From: Aureimonas sp. AU12
GTDB taxonomy: Bacteria > Pseudomonadota > Alphaproteobacteria > Rhizobiales > Rhizobiaceae
NCBI RefSeq assembly: GCF_001463705.1
Contig: NZ_BBWH01000020.1
Location: forward strand, 62,001 to 126,000
Direction: 5' to 3'
DNA length: 64,000 bases
Shown: positions 43,960 through 54,933 of the stretch, piece by piece
Position numbering within the stretch: position 1 is the first letter of the stretch
Layout: each line of letters begins with the position of its first letter
The notes under the pieces: model-generated
What the model was told of the DNA's origin: nothing
Seen by the model: only the letters and a program-made list of their open reading frames with translations
Database searches by the model: none
Program-made: the position numbers and the translations under genes

Positions 43960-45539
43960 GGGCGGGTCTCCGCGCGGACGGGAAGGGTGGTGCGGGGGGC
44001 GTGGCCGGCCGCCGAGAGGGCGACGACATGCTCCTCGGTGGCGTCGGCCCGCGGCAGGTCGCCGGTGACGCAGCCGTTGGACATGACGATGATGCGGTCG
44101 GACAGCTCCATCACCTCCTCGAGGTCGGAGGTGACGAAGAGGATGCCGAGGCCCTCGGCGGCCAGCGTGCGCATGACGCGGAAGACCTCGGCCTTGGCGC
44201 CGATGTCGATGCCGCGGCTCGGCTCGTCCATCAGGAGCACCTTCGGCCCGGTCATCAGCGCCTTGCCGATGACGATCTTCTGCTGGTTGCCGCCCGAGAG
44301 CGAGGAAACGGGGCTCTCCAGCCCCGCGACCTTCACCGCGAGGCGCTTGACGAAGTCGGCGACGGATCGGCGCTCGCGGCCGACGTCGAGATGGAAGAGC
44401 GTCGTGAAGCTCTTGAGCGACGACAGGCTCATGTTCTCGGTGACGGAGAGGATCTGCACCAGACCTTCGGCCTTGCGGTCCTCCGGGATCAGCGCGATGC
44501 CCTTGGATATGCGCCCATGCACCGTGCGGTCCTTCAGCGCCTGCCCATCCAGCACGACACGGCCGGTGGCGGCGTCCTCGCGGCCCATGATGCAGGAGAG
44601 AAGCTCGGTGCGCCCGGCGCCCATCAGCCCGTAGATGCCGACGATCTCGCCGCGCCGAAGCGACAGGGACACGTGGTCCACCGCGAAGCCGCCGGCCTTG
44701 CGCGGCAGGGTCATGTCCTCGACGCGCAGCACCTCGGCGCCGAATTCGTGATGGACGGTCTTGGCGAAGTCCTTCGAGGAGGCGCCGATCATGGCGCGCA
44801 CGATCCAGGGCACGTCGACGTCGGTCATCGCGCGCGAGCCGGTGATGCGCCCGTCGCGAAGGACGGTGATGAAGTCGCCGATGCGCACCAGCTCCTCCAG
44901 CCGGTGCGAGATGTAGACGATGGCGACGCCCTGCGCCTTCAACTCGCCGATGACGCGGAAGAGAATGTCGACTTCCGCCGCCGAAAGCGCCGAGGTCGGC
45001 TCGTCCATGATGAGGATGCGCGTGTCCTGCGCCAGCGCCTTGGCGATCTCGACGATCTGCTGCTCGCCGATGCGCAGGTCCCCGACGAGCGTATCGGGCG
45101 AGTTGACGTGTTCGAGGCGCTTGAGGAGGTCGCGCGCGACGCGGCGCTGGGCCTCCATGTCGATGTCGATCCCGGCGCGCGTCGTCTCGCGGCCGATGAA
45201 GATGTTCTCGGCGATCGTCATGTTCGGAAAGAGGTTGAGCTCCTGGAACACGATGCCGATGCCGGCGGCGCGGGCGGCGGCCGTGGAGAGCAGGGCGATC
45301 GGCCGGCCGTCGAGGATGACTTCGCCGGTGGTCGGCTGCTCGACGCCGGCGATGATCTTCATCAGCGTCGACTTGCCGGCGCCGTTCTCGCCGACGAGCA
45401 CGTTGACCGCGCCGCGGCGCACGTCGAAGTCGACGCCCTTCAGCGCCTGCGTGCCCGGATAGACCTTCGTCGCACCGCGCACGGAGAGGACGATGTCGCC
45501 GGCGGCCGCCGCGACGTCGGGATGGACGGCCTCGCTCAC
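43956..45539 (-). CDS. Sugar ABC transporter, double ATP-binding protein (RbsA type)
   Basis: The 527-residue protein has two ABC domains. The first has a canonical Walker A GENGAGKSTLMK and signature-like GEQQIVEIAKALAQD. The second has the degenerate A loop GLMGAGRTELL and signature LSGGNQQKIVIGKAL, the standard pattern in ribose-class importers. It powers import with the permease. Both ends overlap neighbouring genes by four bases, so translation of the three genes is coupled. Confidence 0.93.
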   Translation of the reverse strand: MSEAVHPDVAAAAGDIVLSVRGATKVYPGTQALKGVDFDVRRGAVNVLVGENGAGKSTLMKIIAGVEQPTTGEVILDGRPIALLSTAAARAAGIGIVFQELNLFPNMTIAENIFIGRETTRAGIDIDMEAQRRVARDLLKRLEHVNSPDTLVGDLRIGEQQIVEIAKALAQDTRILIMDEPTSALSAAEVDILFRVIGELKAQGVAIVYISHRLEELVRIGDFITVLRDGRITGSRAMTDVDVPWIVRAMIGASSKDFAKTVHHEFGAEVLRVEDMTLPRKAGGFAVDHVSLSLRRGEIVGIYGLMGAGRTELLSCIMGREDAATGRVVLDGQALKDRTVHGRISKGIALIPEDRKAEGLVQILSVTENMSLSSLKSFTTLFHLDVGRERRSVADFVKRLAVKVAGLESPVSSLSGGNQQKIVIGKALMTGPKVLLMDEPSRGIDIGAKAEVFRVMRTLAAEGLGILFVTSDLEEVMELSDRIIVMSNGCVTGDLPRADATEEHVVALSAAGHAPRTTLPVRAETRP

Positions 45540-46198
45540 GCGCCGGCTCCGAGCTTCACCGAGACCGGCGTCAGCAGCACCTTGTCGCCGGCGCCCTTGA
45601 GGGTGAAGGCGCCGACCGCCTCGATGGTCTGGCCGGGAAGCGCGTCGCGCGGCAGGTCCTTCAGCGCGGTCTCGAAGGCCTGCGTGTTGAAGGCCTTGGC
45701 GACGTCGGCGAACTCGATCTGGTTGGCGTAGCTCGTAAAGGTGACGAAGGGCAGGGCGTCGCGCAGCGACGTGCCCTTGATCACGGGGCCGAGCTGGATC
45801 GTCACGTCGCCGGTGCCGTCGCCGTCGGTATCAATGAGCGCGGTCGCGGCGCGCGACTTGGTGTCGGCCGAGACGATCGTGCCGGTGACGCGGGCGAGGA
45901 AGTTGAAGGGCGCGCCCTCCTTCACCTCGCGGTAGCCGAACGTCTCGCCCGCGGCCGCGAAGTCGGCCTTAACGGCGTCGCGGATCGCGGCGTAGGGCGC
46001 GGCCTTTTCGACGATGTAGGGCACGACCTTGGCGCCGTAGAGCGCGGTGCCCGAGGCCGAGGCGGTGGGAAGGGCCGCGGCCTGCCGGCGGGCCGCGAGC
46101 TCAGCCGTGTCGACGAACTTGCAGGCGGGCAGCGCCAGAACGAGCAGCGCGAGCGCCGGGGCGAGGGCGAAGGCGGGGAATCGAAGAGGCTGGGGCAT
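45536..46198 (-). CDS. DUF2291 lipoprotein
   Basis: The 220-residue protein has a lipobox LALPAC near residue 26, so it is probably anchored in a membrane from the periplasmic side. The remainder is the DUF2291 fold (for example YGAKVVPYIVEKAAPYAAIR and TYANQIEFADVAKAFN-like text). This family is found within ribose-class sugar ABC operons, but its role is not established. It overlaps the ATPase start by four bases. The SBP gene lies upstream across a palindromic element. Confidence 0.82.
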   Translation of the reverse strand: MPQPLRFPAFALAPALALLVLALPACKFVDTAELAARRQAAALPTASASGTALYGAKVVPYIVEKAAPYAAIRDAVKADFAAAGETFGYREVKEGAPFNFLARVTGTIVSADTKSRAATALIDTDGDGTGDVTIQLGPVIKGTSLRDALPFVTFTSYANQIEFADVAKAFNTQAFETALKDLPRDALPGQTIEAVGAFTLKGAGDKVLLTPVSVKLGAGA

Positions 46199-46310
46199 GG
46201 CCGGGTCGCTCGATGGGTTGGGTGGGTCGCGCGGGGCATGGGGCGAGCCGGGCGGGGCTGTCGGCCGAGGGGCGGGCAGGGGCCAAAGGTCGGCCCGTCC
46301 TTTTCCGCTT

Positions 46311-46452
46311 CGTCATCCCGGCCCCCGAGCCGGGATCCATGCCCCGGCGCGGGTCGTCCGGGAGCCGACCGGTCGGCACGGATGCCCGTCCTCGACCGGC
46401 TTGGACCATGGCGGTGTCCGGGCATGGATCCTGGGTCAAGCCCGGGATGACG
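46311..46452. repeat. 142-bp palindromic intergenic element
   Basis: The ends CGTCATCCCGG (46311-46321) and CCGGGATGACG (46442-46452) are perfect inverted copies. Inner GGATCCATGCCC and GGGCATGGATCC arms also pair. This is the style of a dispersed element common between genes in Hyphomicrobiales. It lies inside the sugar transport operon between the binding-protein and DUF2291 genes. Confidence 0.75.
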
Positions 46453-46495
46453 ACTGGACAGGACGGGGACCAGAACGCTCCCGATCCCGCCTCGC

Positions 46496-47959
<1,464 letters not shown>

Positions 47960-49801
47960 ATGATGACGGCAAGCAGCAACCTGGAGACGAGGCCGCGGCC
48001 GGGATCGTTCACGATGCGGGACGAATGGATCAGTTTTGCGCCTGCCAGCGTCGCTCCGGCGCCCGCTCCCGGCGTGGCCGGATGGAAGCTTCTCATCGTC
48101 GACGACGACCAGGCGGTGCATGACGGCACGCGCTTCGCGCTGCAGAATTTCGCGCTAAACGGACGCCGGCTGCAGCTCATCGGCGCCCATTCGGCGGCCG
48201 AGGGCTTCGACCAGCTGGCCCGCCATCCCGACACGGCGGTGATCCTGCTCGACGTGGTGATGGAGAGCGACGATGCCGGGCTGCAACTCGCGCGGCGCAT
48301 CCGGTCGGAACTTGGCAACGAGCTCGTGCGCATCATCCTGCGCACCGGTCAGCCGGGGCAGGCGCCCGAGCACAAGATCGTCGTCGACTACGACATCAAC
48401 GACTACAAGGCCAAGACCGAGCTGACGGCCGAGCGCCTCTTCACCACGCTGACGGCGGCGCTGCGCTCCTACGACCAGCTGCGCCGCCTCGACGACACGC
48501 GGCGCGGGCTCGAGCACATCGTCTCGGCCTCGGCCGGTCTCTTCAGCGAGCCCTCGCTCGAAGGGTTGGCCTTAGGCGTCCTGCACCAGCTGGGCGCGCT
48601 GCTGCGCCGGGAGACGGCCGGGATCGTGGCGATCCGCCGGGTGGGCGAGCGCGAGCCCCGCGTCCTGGCGCGCTCGGGCGACTTTTCGCCGGGCGACGGA
48701 GCCGAGCCCGACCTCGCGCCCCTCTTCGGCCGGCTCGATGCGGCGGGCGCCGGGGTCTATCCGGGGCGGCACACGCATCTCCTGCTGCGCACCGGCGACG
48801 GCTCGGACATCCTCGTGGTGCTGGAGGCCGGCGCGGCGCTGAGCCCGGCCGAGGTCTCGCTGCTCTCGGTGTTCCGCGCCAAGCTCGCCATCGCCTTCGA
48901 CAATGCGCGGCTGCACGACGCGCTCCTGACCGCCAACGAGGCGCTGGAGGAGAGGGTGCGCCGGCGCACCGCGGAACTCGCCGCCTCGAACGAGCGGCTG
49001 GAGGCGCGCGAGACGCAGCTCAAGCGCGTCAACGCCTTCAAGAACGAGATCCTCGGCACCATCGCCCACGACCTGAAGAACCCGCTCGCGGTGATTCTCG
49101 GGCGGGCCGAGATGCTGCAGGCGCTCGCCGACCGCCTCGGGGAAGGGGTGGGCGAGGATGTGGCCGAGCCGTTCCGCGTCGAGATCCGCCACGTGCGCGG
49201 CGCCGCCGAGCGGCTGACGCGCGCCGTGGACCGCTCGATGGCCGACGCGATGGCCGATGCGATGGACATCGCCGTCGAGGCGCGCGTCGTCGATCTCGGG
49301 CCCCTCGTTGCCGAGATCGTCGAGCGCAACGCCGGGCTCGCCGCCGCCAAGTCGCAGAACGTTCGCCGGCGCATCGCGGCGCCGCTCTGGGCCTTTTGCG
49401 ATCCCGACCGGATCGCCGAGGCGATCGACAATCTCGTCGGCAATGCCGTGAAGTACACGCCGGCGGGCGGCACGATCGAGATCACCGCCGAGGTGCGCGA
49501 GGGGGGCATCGCCATCGGCGTCTGCGACAGCGGGCCGGGTCTTCGGCCCGACGACCTCCTGCGCCTCTTCGGCCGGTTCCAGCGCCTCTCGGCGCAGCCC
49601 ACCGGCGGAGAGAGCGCCACGGGCCTCGGCCTCTCGATCGCCCGCAAGATCGCCGAACTGCACGGCGGGCGGATCGAGGCCGCCGAGACCGGACCGCTCG
49701 GCGGCGCCCTGTTCACGCTCGTACTGCCGCCACCGCCGCCGTCCGTCTTCGAACCCGCCGCGTCGCGCGGCTCTCCGCCAACCCGGATCGCACCGCCATG
49801 A
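47960..49801 (+). CDS. Hybrid sensor histidine kinase with N-terminal receiver and DUF3369 domain
   Basis: 613 residues. The receiver domain occupies about 43-165, with phospho-acceptor Asp98 (VILLDVVMES). The DUF3369 sensor segment follows (about 175-325), then a coiled coil and a kinase core. The kinase core has H-box His370 (IAHDLKNPLAV), N box DNLVGNAVKYTPAGG, and G boxes DSGPGL and GLGLS. There is no membrane segment, so it is cytoplasmic. Such kinases usually take part in a phosphorelay. It is the first of four plus-strand genes; the next starts within its stop codon (ATGA). Alternative starts at 47963 or 48014 cannot be excluded. Confidence 0.88.
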   Translation: MMTASSNLETRPRPGSFTMRDEWISFAPASVAPAPAPGVAGWKLLIVDDDQAVHDGTRFALQNFALNGRRLQLIGAHSAAEGFDQLARHPDTAVILLDVVMESDDAGLQLARRIRSELGNELVRIILRTGQPGQAPEHKIVVDYDINDYKAKTELTAERLFTTLTAALRSYDQLRRLDDTRRGLEHIVSASAGLFSEPSLEGLALGVLHQLGALLRRETAGIVAIRRVGEREPRVLARSGDFSPGDGAEPDLAPLFGRLDAAGAGVYPGRHTHLLLRTGDGSDILVVLEAGAALSPAEVSLLSVFRAKLAIAFDNARLHDALLTANEALEERVRRRTAELAASNERLEARETQLKRVNAFKNEILGTIAHDLKNPLAVILGRAEMLQALADRLGEGVGEDVAEPFRVEIRHVRGAAERLTRAVDRSMADAMADAMDIAVEARVVDLGPLVAEIVERNAGLAAAKSQNVRRRIAAPLWAFCDPDRIAEAIDNLVGNAVKYTPAGGTIEITAEVREGGIAIGVCDSGPGLRPDDLLRLFGRFQRLSAQPTGGESATGLGLSIARKIAELHGGRIEAAETGPLGGALFTLVLPPPPPSVFEPAASRGSPPTRIAPP

Positions 49802-50526
49802 GCGAACCCCTGATCGTCGTGGTCGACGACGAAGAGCCGATCCGCGCCATGATCGGCGACTACATCGGCATGAACGGTTTTTCCGTCGCGCTCTGCGACG
49901 GGGGCGCCAGCTTTCGCGCGTTCCTGACGCGCCAGACCCCGGCGCTCGTGGTGCTCGATCTCAACATGCCCGGCGAGGACGGGCTGTCGATCGTGCGCTT
50001 CCTCAAGTCCGAGACCACGATTCCCGTGGTGATGCTGACGGCGACCGCCAGCCTCGTCGACCGGGTGGTGGGGCTGGAGCTCGGCGCCGACGACTATCTC
50101 GCTAAGCCCTGCGAGCTCCGCGAACTTCTCGCCCGCATCCGCTCGGTGCTGCGGCGTGCCGGCACGGCCGCCGCCGGTGCCGCCCCGGCGGCGGGGAATG
50201 GGGCGGCCGAAGCGCGCCGGCGCGTGCGCTTCGGCACCAAGTGGCTCGACCTCGAGGCCCAGCTGCTCCTCGACGACGCGGGCAGCTCGACGCAGCTCGT
50301 GCACAGCGAGTTCAGCCTCCTCAAGGCCTTCGCCGAGAACCCCCGCCGTGTGCTCTCGCGCGAGCGGCTGCTCGATCTCGCCAGCGCGCGCGACACCGAC
50401 GCCTTCGACCGGGCGATCGACGTGCGCATCACCCGCATCCGTCGCAAGGTCGAGCCCGATCCCCAGCATCCGACCGTGATCCGAACCGTGCGCGGCTCCG
50501 GCTACATCTTCTCGCCCCATACCTGA
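49798..50526 (+). CDS. OmpR-family response regulator
   Basis: The 242-residue protein has a receiver domain (VVVDDEEPIRAMIGDYIG) with phospho-acceptor Asp54 (VVLDLNMPGEDG) and Lys near 103. A winged-helix DNA-binding domain of the OmpR/PhoB class ends RTVRGSGYIFSPHT. It should be phosphorylated by one or both adjacent kinases and control genes nearby. The start is coupled to the preceding kinase by an ATGA overlap; a longer reading frame upstream is antisense-like noise inside the kinase gene. Confidence 0.92.
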   Translation: MSEPLIVVVDDEEPIRAMIGDYIGMNGFSVALCDGGASFRAFLTRQTPALVVLDLNMPGEDGLSIVRFLKSETTIPVVMLTATASLVDRVVGLELGADDYLAKPCELRELLARIRSVLRRAGTAAAGAAPAAGNGAAEARRRVRFGTKWLDLEAQLLLDDAGSSTQLVHSEFSLLKAFAENPRRVLSRERLLDLASARDTDAFDRAIDVRITRIRRKVEPDPQHPTVIRTVRGSGYIFSPHT

Positions 50527-50647
50527 CCTCGGCGAGGCGATCGGTGTTGGATCGACGGCGACGACGTTCGAGGCCACGCGAAATCTGCCGGAAACATCGC
50601 TGCGCCAGAAAGAGCCGCCCGATCCCGCCAGCAGACGGCCTCGCTCC

Positions 50648-53221
50648 ATGTCCTCAACGCCCTCCCGGCTTCCCGTGATCGACCCGCCCGCGAAGGGCCG
50701 GGAGCGCGCGAAGGGGCCTATCGCCCTGCCGTTCGCGTCGGGGGGGGAAGCACAGACCGCCGGGGACGGCGACACGAGCGACACGGCCGCCAAGGGCGAA
50801 GAGGAGGCAGAGGGTCCGGCGGATACCGCACCCGCGCCGCCCCCGCCGCGTCCGGCCCGGCGGCGCCCGCGCTGGCGCCACCTGCGGCCGCCGCGTCCGA
50901 CGATCGCCCAGCGCGTCTTCCTCGTCGGGGCCATTCCCATCCTCAGCATCGCCGCGATCGGGGCGCTGGCGATCGTGCTCCTCGATCGGGCCGATCTCGG
51001 ACGCGCCGGGGCGCTCGACGCCGCCACGATCTACCGGCAGGTGGTGTCCGGCATGAGCGCGCAGGACGGGTTCGTGGGTGCGGAGGCAAGCGGGCGCGAG
51101 CGCTACGCCGCCGCCTTCACCGCGTCGGTTTCGAGCGCGGCGGCGGGCCTGTCGCGCCTCGCCGAGCGCACCGGCGACCCCGCGCAGGCCGCCGCCGTCA
51201 CCGGCACCCTCTCGACGCTCGACCGCTACCGCGCGCTGATGGCCGACCTGACGGTGGCGACGCAGCGCACCGACGCGCTCGCGGCCTCGATGGACCGCCG
51301 GTTGCAGACGCTGATCCTCCTCACCGACGAGGCCCGCCAGCGCCAGAAGCGCGCCAATCTCGATCTCGTCGCCTCGCTCGAGGCGCGCGACGGGCAGTTG
51401 AAGCGCCTGCGCGACGTGGTCGAAACCGCACAGGCGCTGCGAAGCGCGCTCGCCGACGGGCTGATGGCAGGCGGGGCAGTGCCGGCGCCCGACCCGTTCG
51501 AGGCGGCGCGCATCCGCAACGGCCACGACCAGCTCGCCGAGGCGCTGAACCGGTCGCGCAACGCGGGCGCGGCGGCGTCCGATCGACCCGGCCTGCCGGA
51601 GCTCGCCGAGGGCGATGGGCCGGGCGGGCGGGCGCTTCTCGGCTGGCTCGACCGCGAGCTGAAGATCGACGCGGCGGCGCAGCGCTCCCTCCAGTCCGAG
51701 ATCGCGGACCTCCTCGCCTACACGATCTCGGCGCACGAGACCGAGCAGGCGACGCAGACGATCGCCATCGACACGCTGAAGCTCGGCCGCGCCTCCACCC
51801 GCATCATCGCCGGGCGCTCGCCGCCGCAGGTGGCCGGGCTTCTCGCCGTCAGCCGCGCCATCGGCGACAACGTCGCCTCCCTGCCGATCTCGCCGCTGAT
51901 CCAGACCGAGATGATCGACGCCATGCAGCGCTGGCAGGAGGATCTCGGCGCGATGAAGGAGGGGCTGGCCACACAGAACGGGCTGCTCGTGGCGATGTCG
52001 GACACGGCCGGTATCATGCTGCTGCAGGTCTCCGACCTCAACAACGAGCTGTCGGCGCAGGCCGACGAGATCGGCACCGCGGTGCGCCGCATCGGCCTCT
52101 TCGGCGGCGGGCTCGCCTTCCTCCTCGCCTCGGCCGGCGGCCTCCTCGTCGCCCGCTCGATCACCGGGCCGTTGCGCCGGCTGGAGACCGGCATGATGGA
52201 CCGCGCCTCCTCCGGCCGGTCCTCGCCGCTGCCCGATGCCGGCCGGCGCGACGAGATCGGCTCGATGGCGCGCGCCACCAACCGTTTCCTCGCGGAGATC
52301 GGCCACCGCGAGGCGGCGCTGCGGCTGGCGGTGGAGGAGGCCGACGACGCGTTGCGGCGCCTGCGCGACACGCAGTCCGAGCTGATCCAGGCCGAGAAGC
52401 TCGCCTCGCTCGGCCAGCTCGTCGCCGGCGTCGCGCACGAGATCAACACGCCGCTCGGCGTGGCGCTGACCACCGCCACCACCGTGACCGGCGAGGTAAT
52501 GCGCTTCGAGGCCGAAACCCGCGAGGGGCGGATCACCAAGGCCGCCTTCGACGATTTCGTCGCGCGCCTCGGCGAGGGAACGCGGCTGACCACCCGCAAC
52601 GTCGAGCGCGCCGCCCACCTCGTGCAGGCCTTCAAGCAGGTCGCGGCCGACCAGACGAGCGGCGAGCGGCGCTGCTTCTCGCTCGGCGACTTCGCGCAGG
52701 ACCTCTTCATCAGCCTCGGGCCGATGGGCCGGCGCGGCGGCCACCGGCTGGAGGTCGTCTGCGAGAAGGGGCTGGAGCTCGACAGCTACCCCGGCGCCCT
52801 GGCGCAGGTTCTGACCAACCTCCTCTCCAACGCCTATGCCCACGCCTTTCGCGAGCGGACCGGCGGCGCCGTCACCGTGACGATCGCACGCAGCGGCCCG
52901 GGCGGCGTGCGCATCCGCTTTTCCGACGACGGGCGCGGCATCGCGGCGGCGGACCGGGCGCGCATCTTCGACCCGTTCTTCACCACCGGCCGGGCCACCG
53001 GCTCGACCGGGCTTGGCCTTCACATCGTCTTCAATCTCGTCACCGCGACGCTCGGCGGCTCCATCGCGGTGGGCAGCGAGGTCGGGCGCGGCACGACCTT
53101 CACGCTCGACCTGCCGATCGAGGCGCCCCGCCACGACCCGGCGGCAACCCTCACCGACGAGGCGCCCGCCGAGCCTGCCCCTGCCGCCGCAGGGCGCACC
53201 CAAACGGGAGAGCCCCGATGA
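50648..53221 (+). CDS. Membrane sensor histidine kinase with large periplasmic domain and HAMP
   Basis: 857 residues. After a Pro/Arg-rich cytoplasmic tail comes transmembrane helix 1 (about 87-112). An extracytoplasmic helical region of some 360 residues follows, then transmembrane helix 2 (about 478-500, GLAFLLASAGGLLVA), and a HAMP segment. The kinase core has H-box His597 in VAGVAHEINTPLGV, N box LTNLLSNAYAHA, and G boxes DDGRGI and GLGLHIVFN. Its long periplasmic domain, and the binding-protein gene coupled behind it by ATGA, suggest a binding protein-assisted sensor. A 121-base gap separates it from the regulator. Confidence 0.9.
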   Translation: MSSTPSRLPVIDPPAKGRERAKGPIALPFASGGEAQTAGDGDTSDTAAKGEEEAEGPADTAPAPPPPRPARRRPRWRHLRPPRPTIAQRVFLVGAIPILSIAAIGALAIVLLDRADLGRAGALDAATIYRQVVSGMSAQDGFVGAEASGRERYAAAFTASVSSAAAGLSRLAERTGDPAQAAAVTGTLSTLDRYRALMADLTVATQRTDALAASMDRRLQTLILLTDEARQRQKRANLDLVASLEARDGQLKRLRDVVETAQALRSALADGLMAGGAVPAPDPFEAARIRNGHDQLAEALNRSRNAGAAASDRPGLPELAEGDGPGGRALLGWLDRELKIDAAAQRSLQSEIADLLAYTISAHETEQATQTIAIDTLKLGRASTRIIAGRSPPQVAGLLAVSRAIGDNVASLPISPLIQTEMIDAMQRWQEDLGAMKEGLATQNGLLVAMSDTAGIMLLQVSDLNNELSAQADEIGTAVRRIGLFGGGLAFLLASAGGLLVARSITGPLRRLETGMMDRASSGRSSPLPDAGRRDEIGSMARATNRFLAEIGHREAALRLAVEEADDALRRLRDTQSELIQAEKLASLGQLVAGVAHEINTPLGVALTTATTVTGEVMRFEAETREGRITKAAFDDFVARLGEGTRLTTRNVERAAHLVQAFKQVAADQTSGERRCFSLGDFAQDLFISLGPMGRRGGHRLEVVCEKGLELDSYPGALAQVLTNLLSNAYAHAFRERTGGAVTVTIARSGPGGVRIRFSDDGRGIAAADRARIFDPFFTTGRATGSTGLGLHIVFNLVTATLGGSIAVGSEVGRGTTFTLDLPIEAPRHDPAATLTDEAPAEPAPAAAGRTQTGEPR

Positions 53222-54909
53222 GGCCGATCCTCGCCCCGGCGAAACCGGTTCGCAAACGCCCGCGCCGGCTTGCCGGGTGGCTGGCGAGCGCGCTTCTCGC
53301 CGTCACCACGCTGGTTCCGGCGACCGCCGCCGCCAAGACCTTCGTCTTCTGTTCCGAAAGCAATCCCGAGGCGATCAACCCGCAGCTGGCGATCACCGGC
53401 ACCGCGATGGATGCGGCACGGCCGATGTTCGAGACGCTCGTCGAGTTCAAGCCGGGCACGACCGAGATCCAGCCGGCGCTCGCCACCGCATGGGAGATAT
53501 CGCCGGACGGGCGCGACTATACGTTCCACCTGCGCCAGGGTGTCGCCTTCCACGCCAATGACGAGTTCACCCCGACGCGGCCACTGACCGCCGCCGACGT
53601 CGTCTTCTCGATCGAACGGCAATGGCGCGCCGACAATCCGTTCCACACCGTGTCCGGCCCGCGCTTCGACTATTTCGCCGATGCCGGCTTTTCCGATCTT
53701 CTCGAAGCGGTAGAGGCGCCCGATCCCCACACGGTCCGCATTCGCCTCAGGCGCGCCGAGGCGCCGTTCCTCGCCAACCTGACGATGCCGTTCCTCTCGA
53801 TCCTCTCGGCCGAATATGCCGAGGCGATGCTGCGCCGGGGCACGCCCGACCACATCGACATCCGCCCGATCGGCACCGGGCCGTTTCAGCTCGTCGATTT
53901 CCGGCCGAACGTGATGGTGCGCTACCGCGCCTTCGAGCACTCTTGGCGCGGTCGCCAGCCCATCGACACGCTGGTCTTCTCGATCACCCCCACCGCCTCG
54001 GCGCGGCTGACGAAGCTCTCGTCGGGCGAATGCCACATGAGCGCCTATCCGAGCGCCGAGGACATCCGGGCCATCCGCGCCCATCCCGCGCTGAAGCTCT
54101 ACGAGAAGCCGGCTTTCAACATCGGCTATCTCGCCATCAACACGACCCGCCCGCCCTTCGACGACCCCCGCGTGCGCCGCGCGCTCAACCTCGCGATCGA
54201 CCGCCCGGCGATCCTCGCCGCGATCTACGGCGACAGCGCCGTTCCCGCCGTGAACCCGCTGCCGCCGACGCTCTGGGCCTATGACGAGACCGCCGAGCCC
54301 GACCCCTACGACCTGCCGCGCGCCCGCGCGCTGATGCGCGAGGCCGGGTTCGAGGACGGTCTCGACGTCGATCTCTGGTACCTGCCGGTGTCGCGGCCCT
54401 ACAATCCCGACGGGGCGGGCGTCTACGCGATGATCGCCGCCGATCTCGAGAAGCTGGGTATCCGCACCTATCCGCGCACGGCCGACTGGAACACCTACCG
54501 GCAGATCATGCAGGACGGCAACGTGACGCTGGCCCTCTACGGCTGGACCGGCGACAATGGCGACCCCGACAACTTCATGAACACGCTGCTCGGCTGCGCC
54601 GCAGCGCGGATTGGGGGCAACAACATCGCCCGCTGGTGCGACCCCGAGTTCGACCGGCGCATCCGCGAGGCGCAGACCGTGTCCGACATCGCCGTGCGGC
54701 GCCGGCTCTATGTCGAGGCGCAGCGCATCTTCCGGCAGGCCAGCCCCTGGGTGCCGATCGCCCATTCGGTTTTCGCGGTCGGCGCGCGGCGCGAGGTCCG
54801 CAACTTCGTGGTCGACCCGCTCGGCTACCACAACTTCGCCGGGGTCGATCTCGCGGACGAGGATCTGTCCCGCGAAGACCTGCCTCGTGAGGGCGAGCCG
54901 GCGAACTGA
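53218..54909 (+). CDS. Family-5 (peptide/nickel-type) solute-binding protein in a kinase operon
   Basis: The 563-residue protein begins with a basic, then hydrophobic signal segment (ASALLAVTTLVPATAAAKT). The SBP-5 pattern follows: FETLVEFKPGTTEIQPALA, LRQGVAFHANDEFTPTRPL, and a late DPDNFMNTLLGCAA block. It should bind a peptide, metal chelate or other ligand in the periplasm. No permease or ATPase accompanies it. The ATGA coupling to the membrane kinase suggests it presents its ligand to that sensor. An opposing SBP-5 gene ends 24 bases away. Confidence 0.88.
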   Translation: MRPILAPAKPVRKRPRRLAGWLASALLAVTTLVPATAAAKTFVFCSESNPEAINPQLAITGTAMDAARPMFETLVEFKPGTTEIQPALATAWEISPDGRDYTFHLRQGVAFHANDEFTPTRPLTAADVVFSIERQWRADNPFHTVSGPRFDYFADAGFSDLLEAVEAPDPHTVRIRLRRAEAPFLANLTMPFLSILSAEYAEAMLRRGTPDHIDIRPIGTGPFQLVDFRPNVMVRYRAFEHSWRGRQPIDTLVFSITPTASARLTKLSSGECHMSAYPSAEDIRAIRAHPALKLYEKPAFNIGYLAINTTRPPFDDPRVRRALNLAIDRPAILAAIYGDSAVPAVNPLPPTLWAYDETAEPDPYDLPRARALMREAGFEDGLDVDLWYLPVSRPYNPDGAGVYAMIAADLEKLGIRTYPRTADWNTYRQIMQDGNVTLALYGWTGDNGDPDNFMNTLLGCAAARIGGNNIARWCDPEFDRRIREAQTVSDIAVRRRLYVEAQRIFRQASPWVPIAHSVFAVGARREVRNFVVDPLGYHNFAGVDLADEDLSREDLPREGEPAN

Positions 54910-54933
54910 CGGCCGCCGGCCGCCTCGCGGGTC

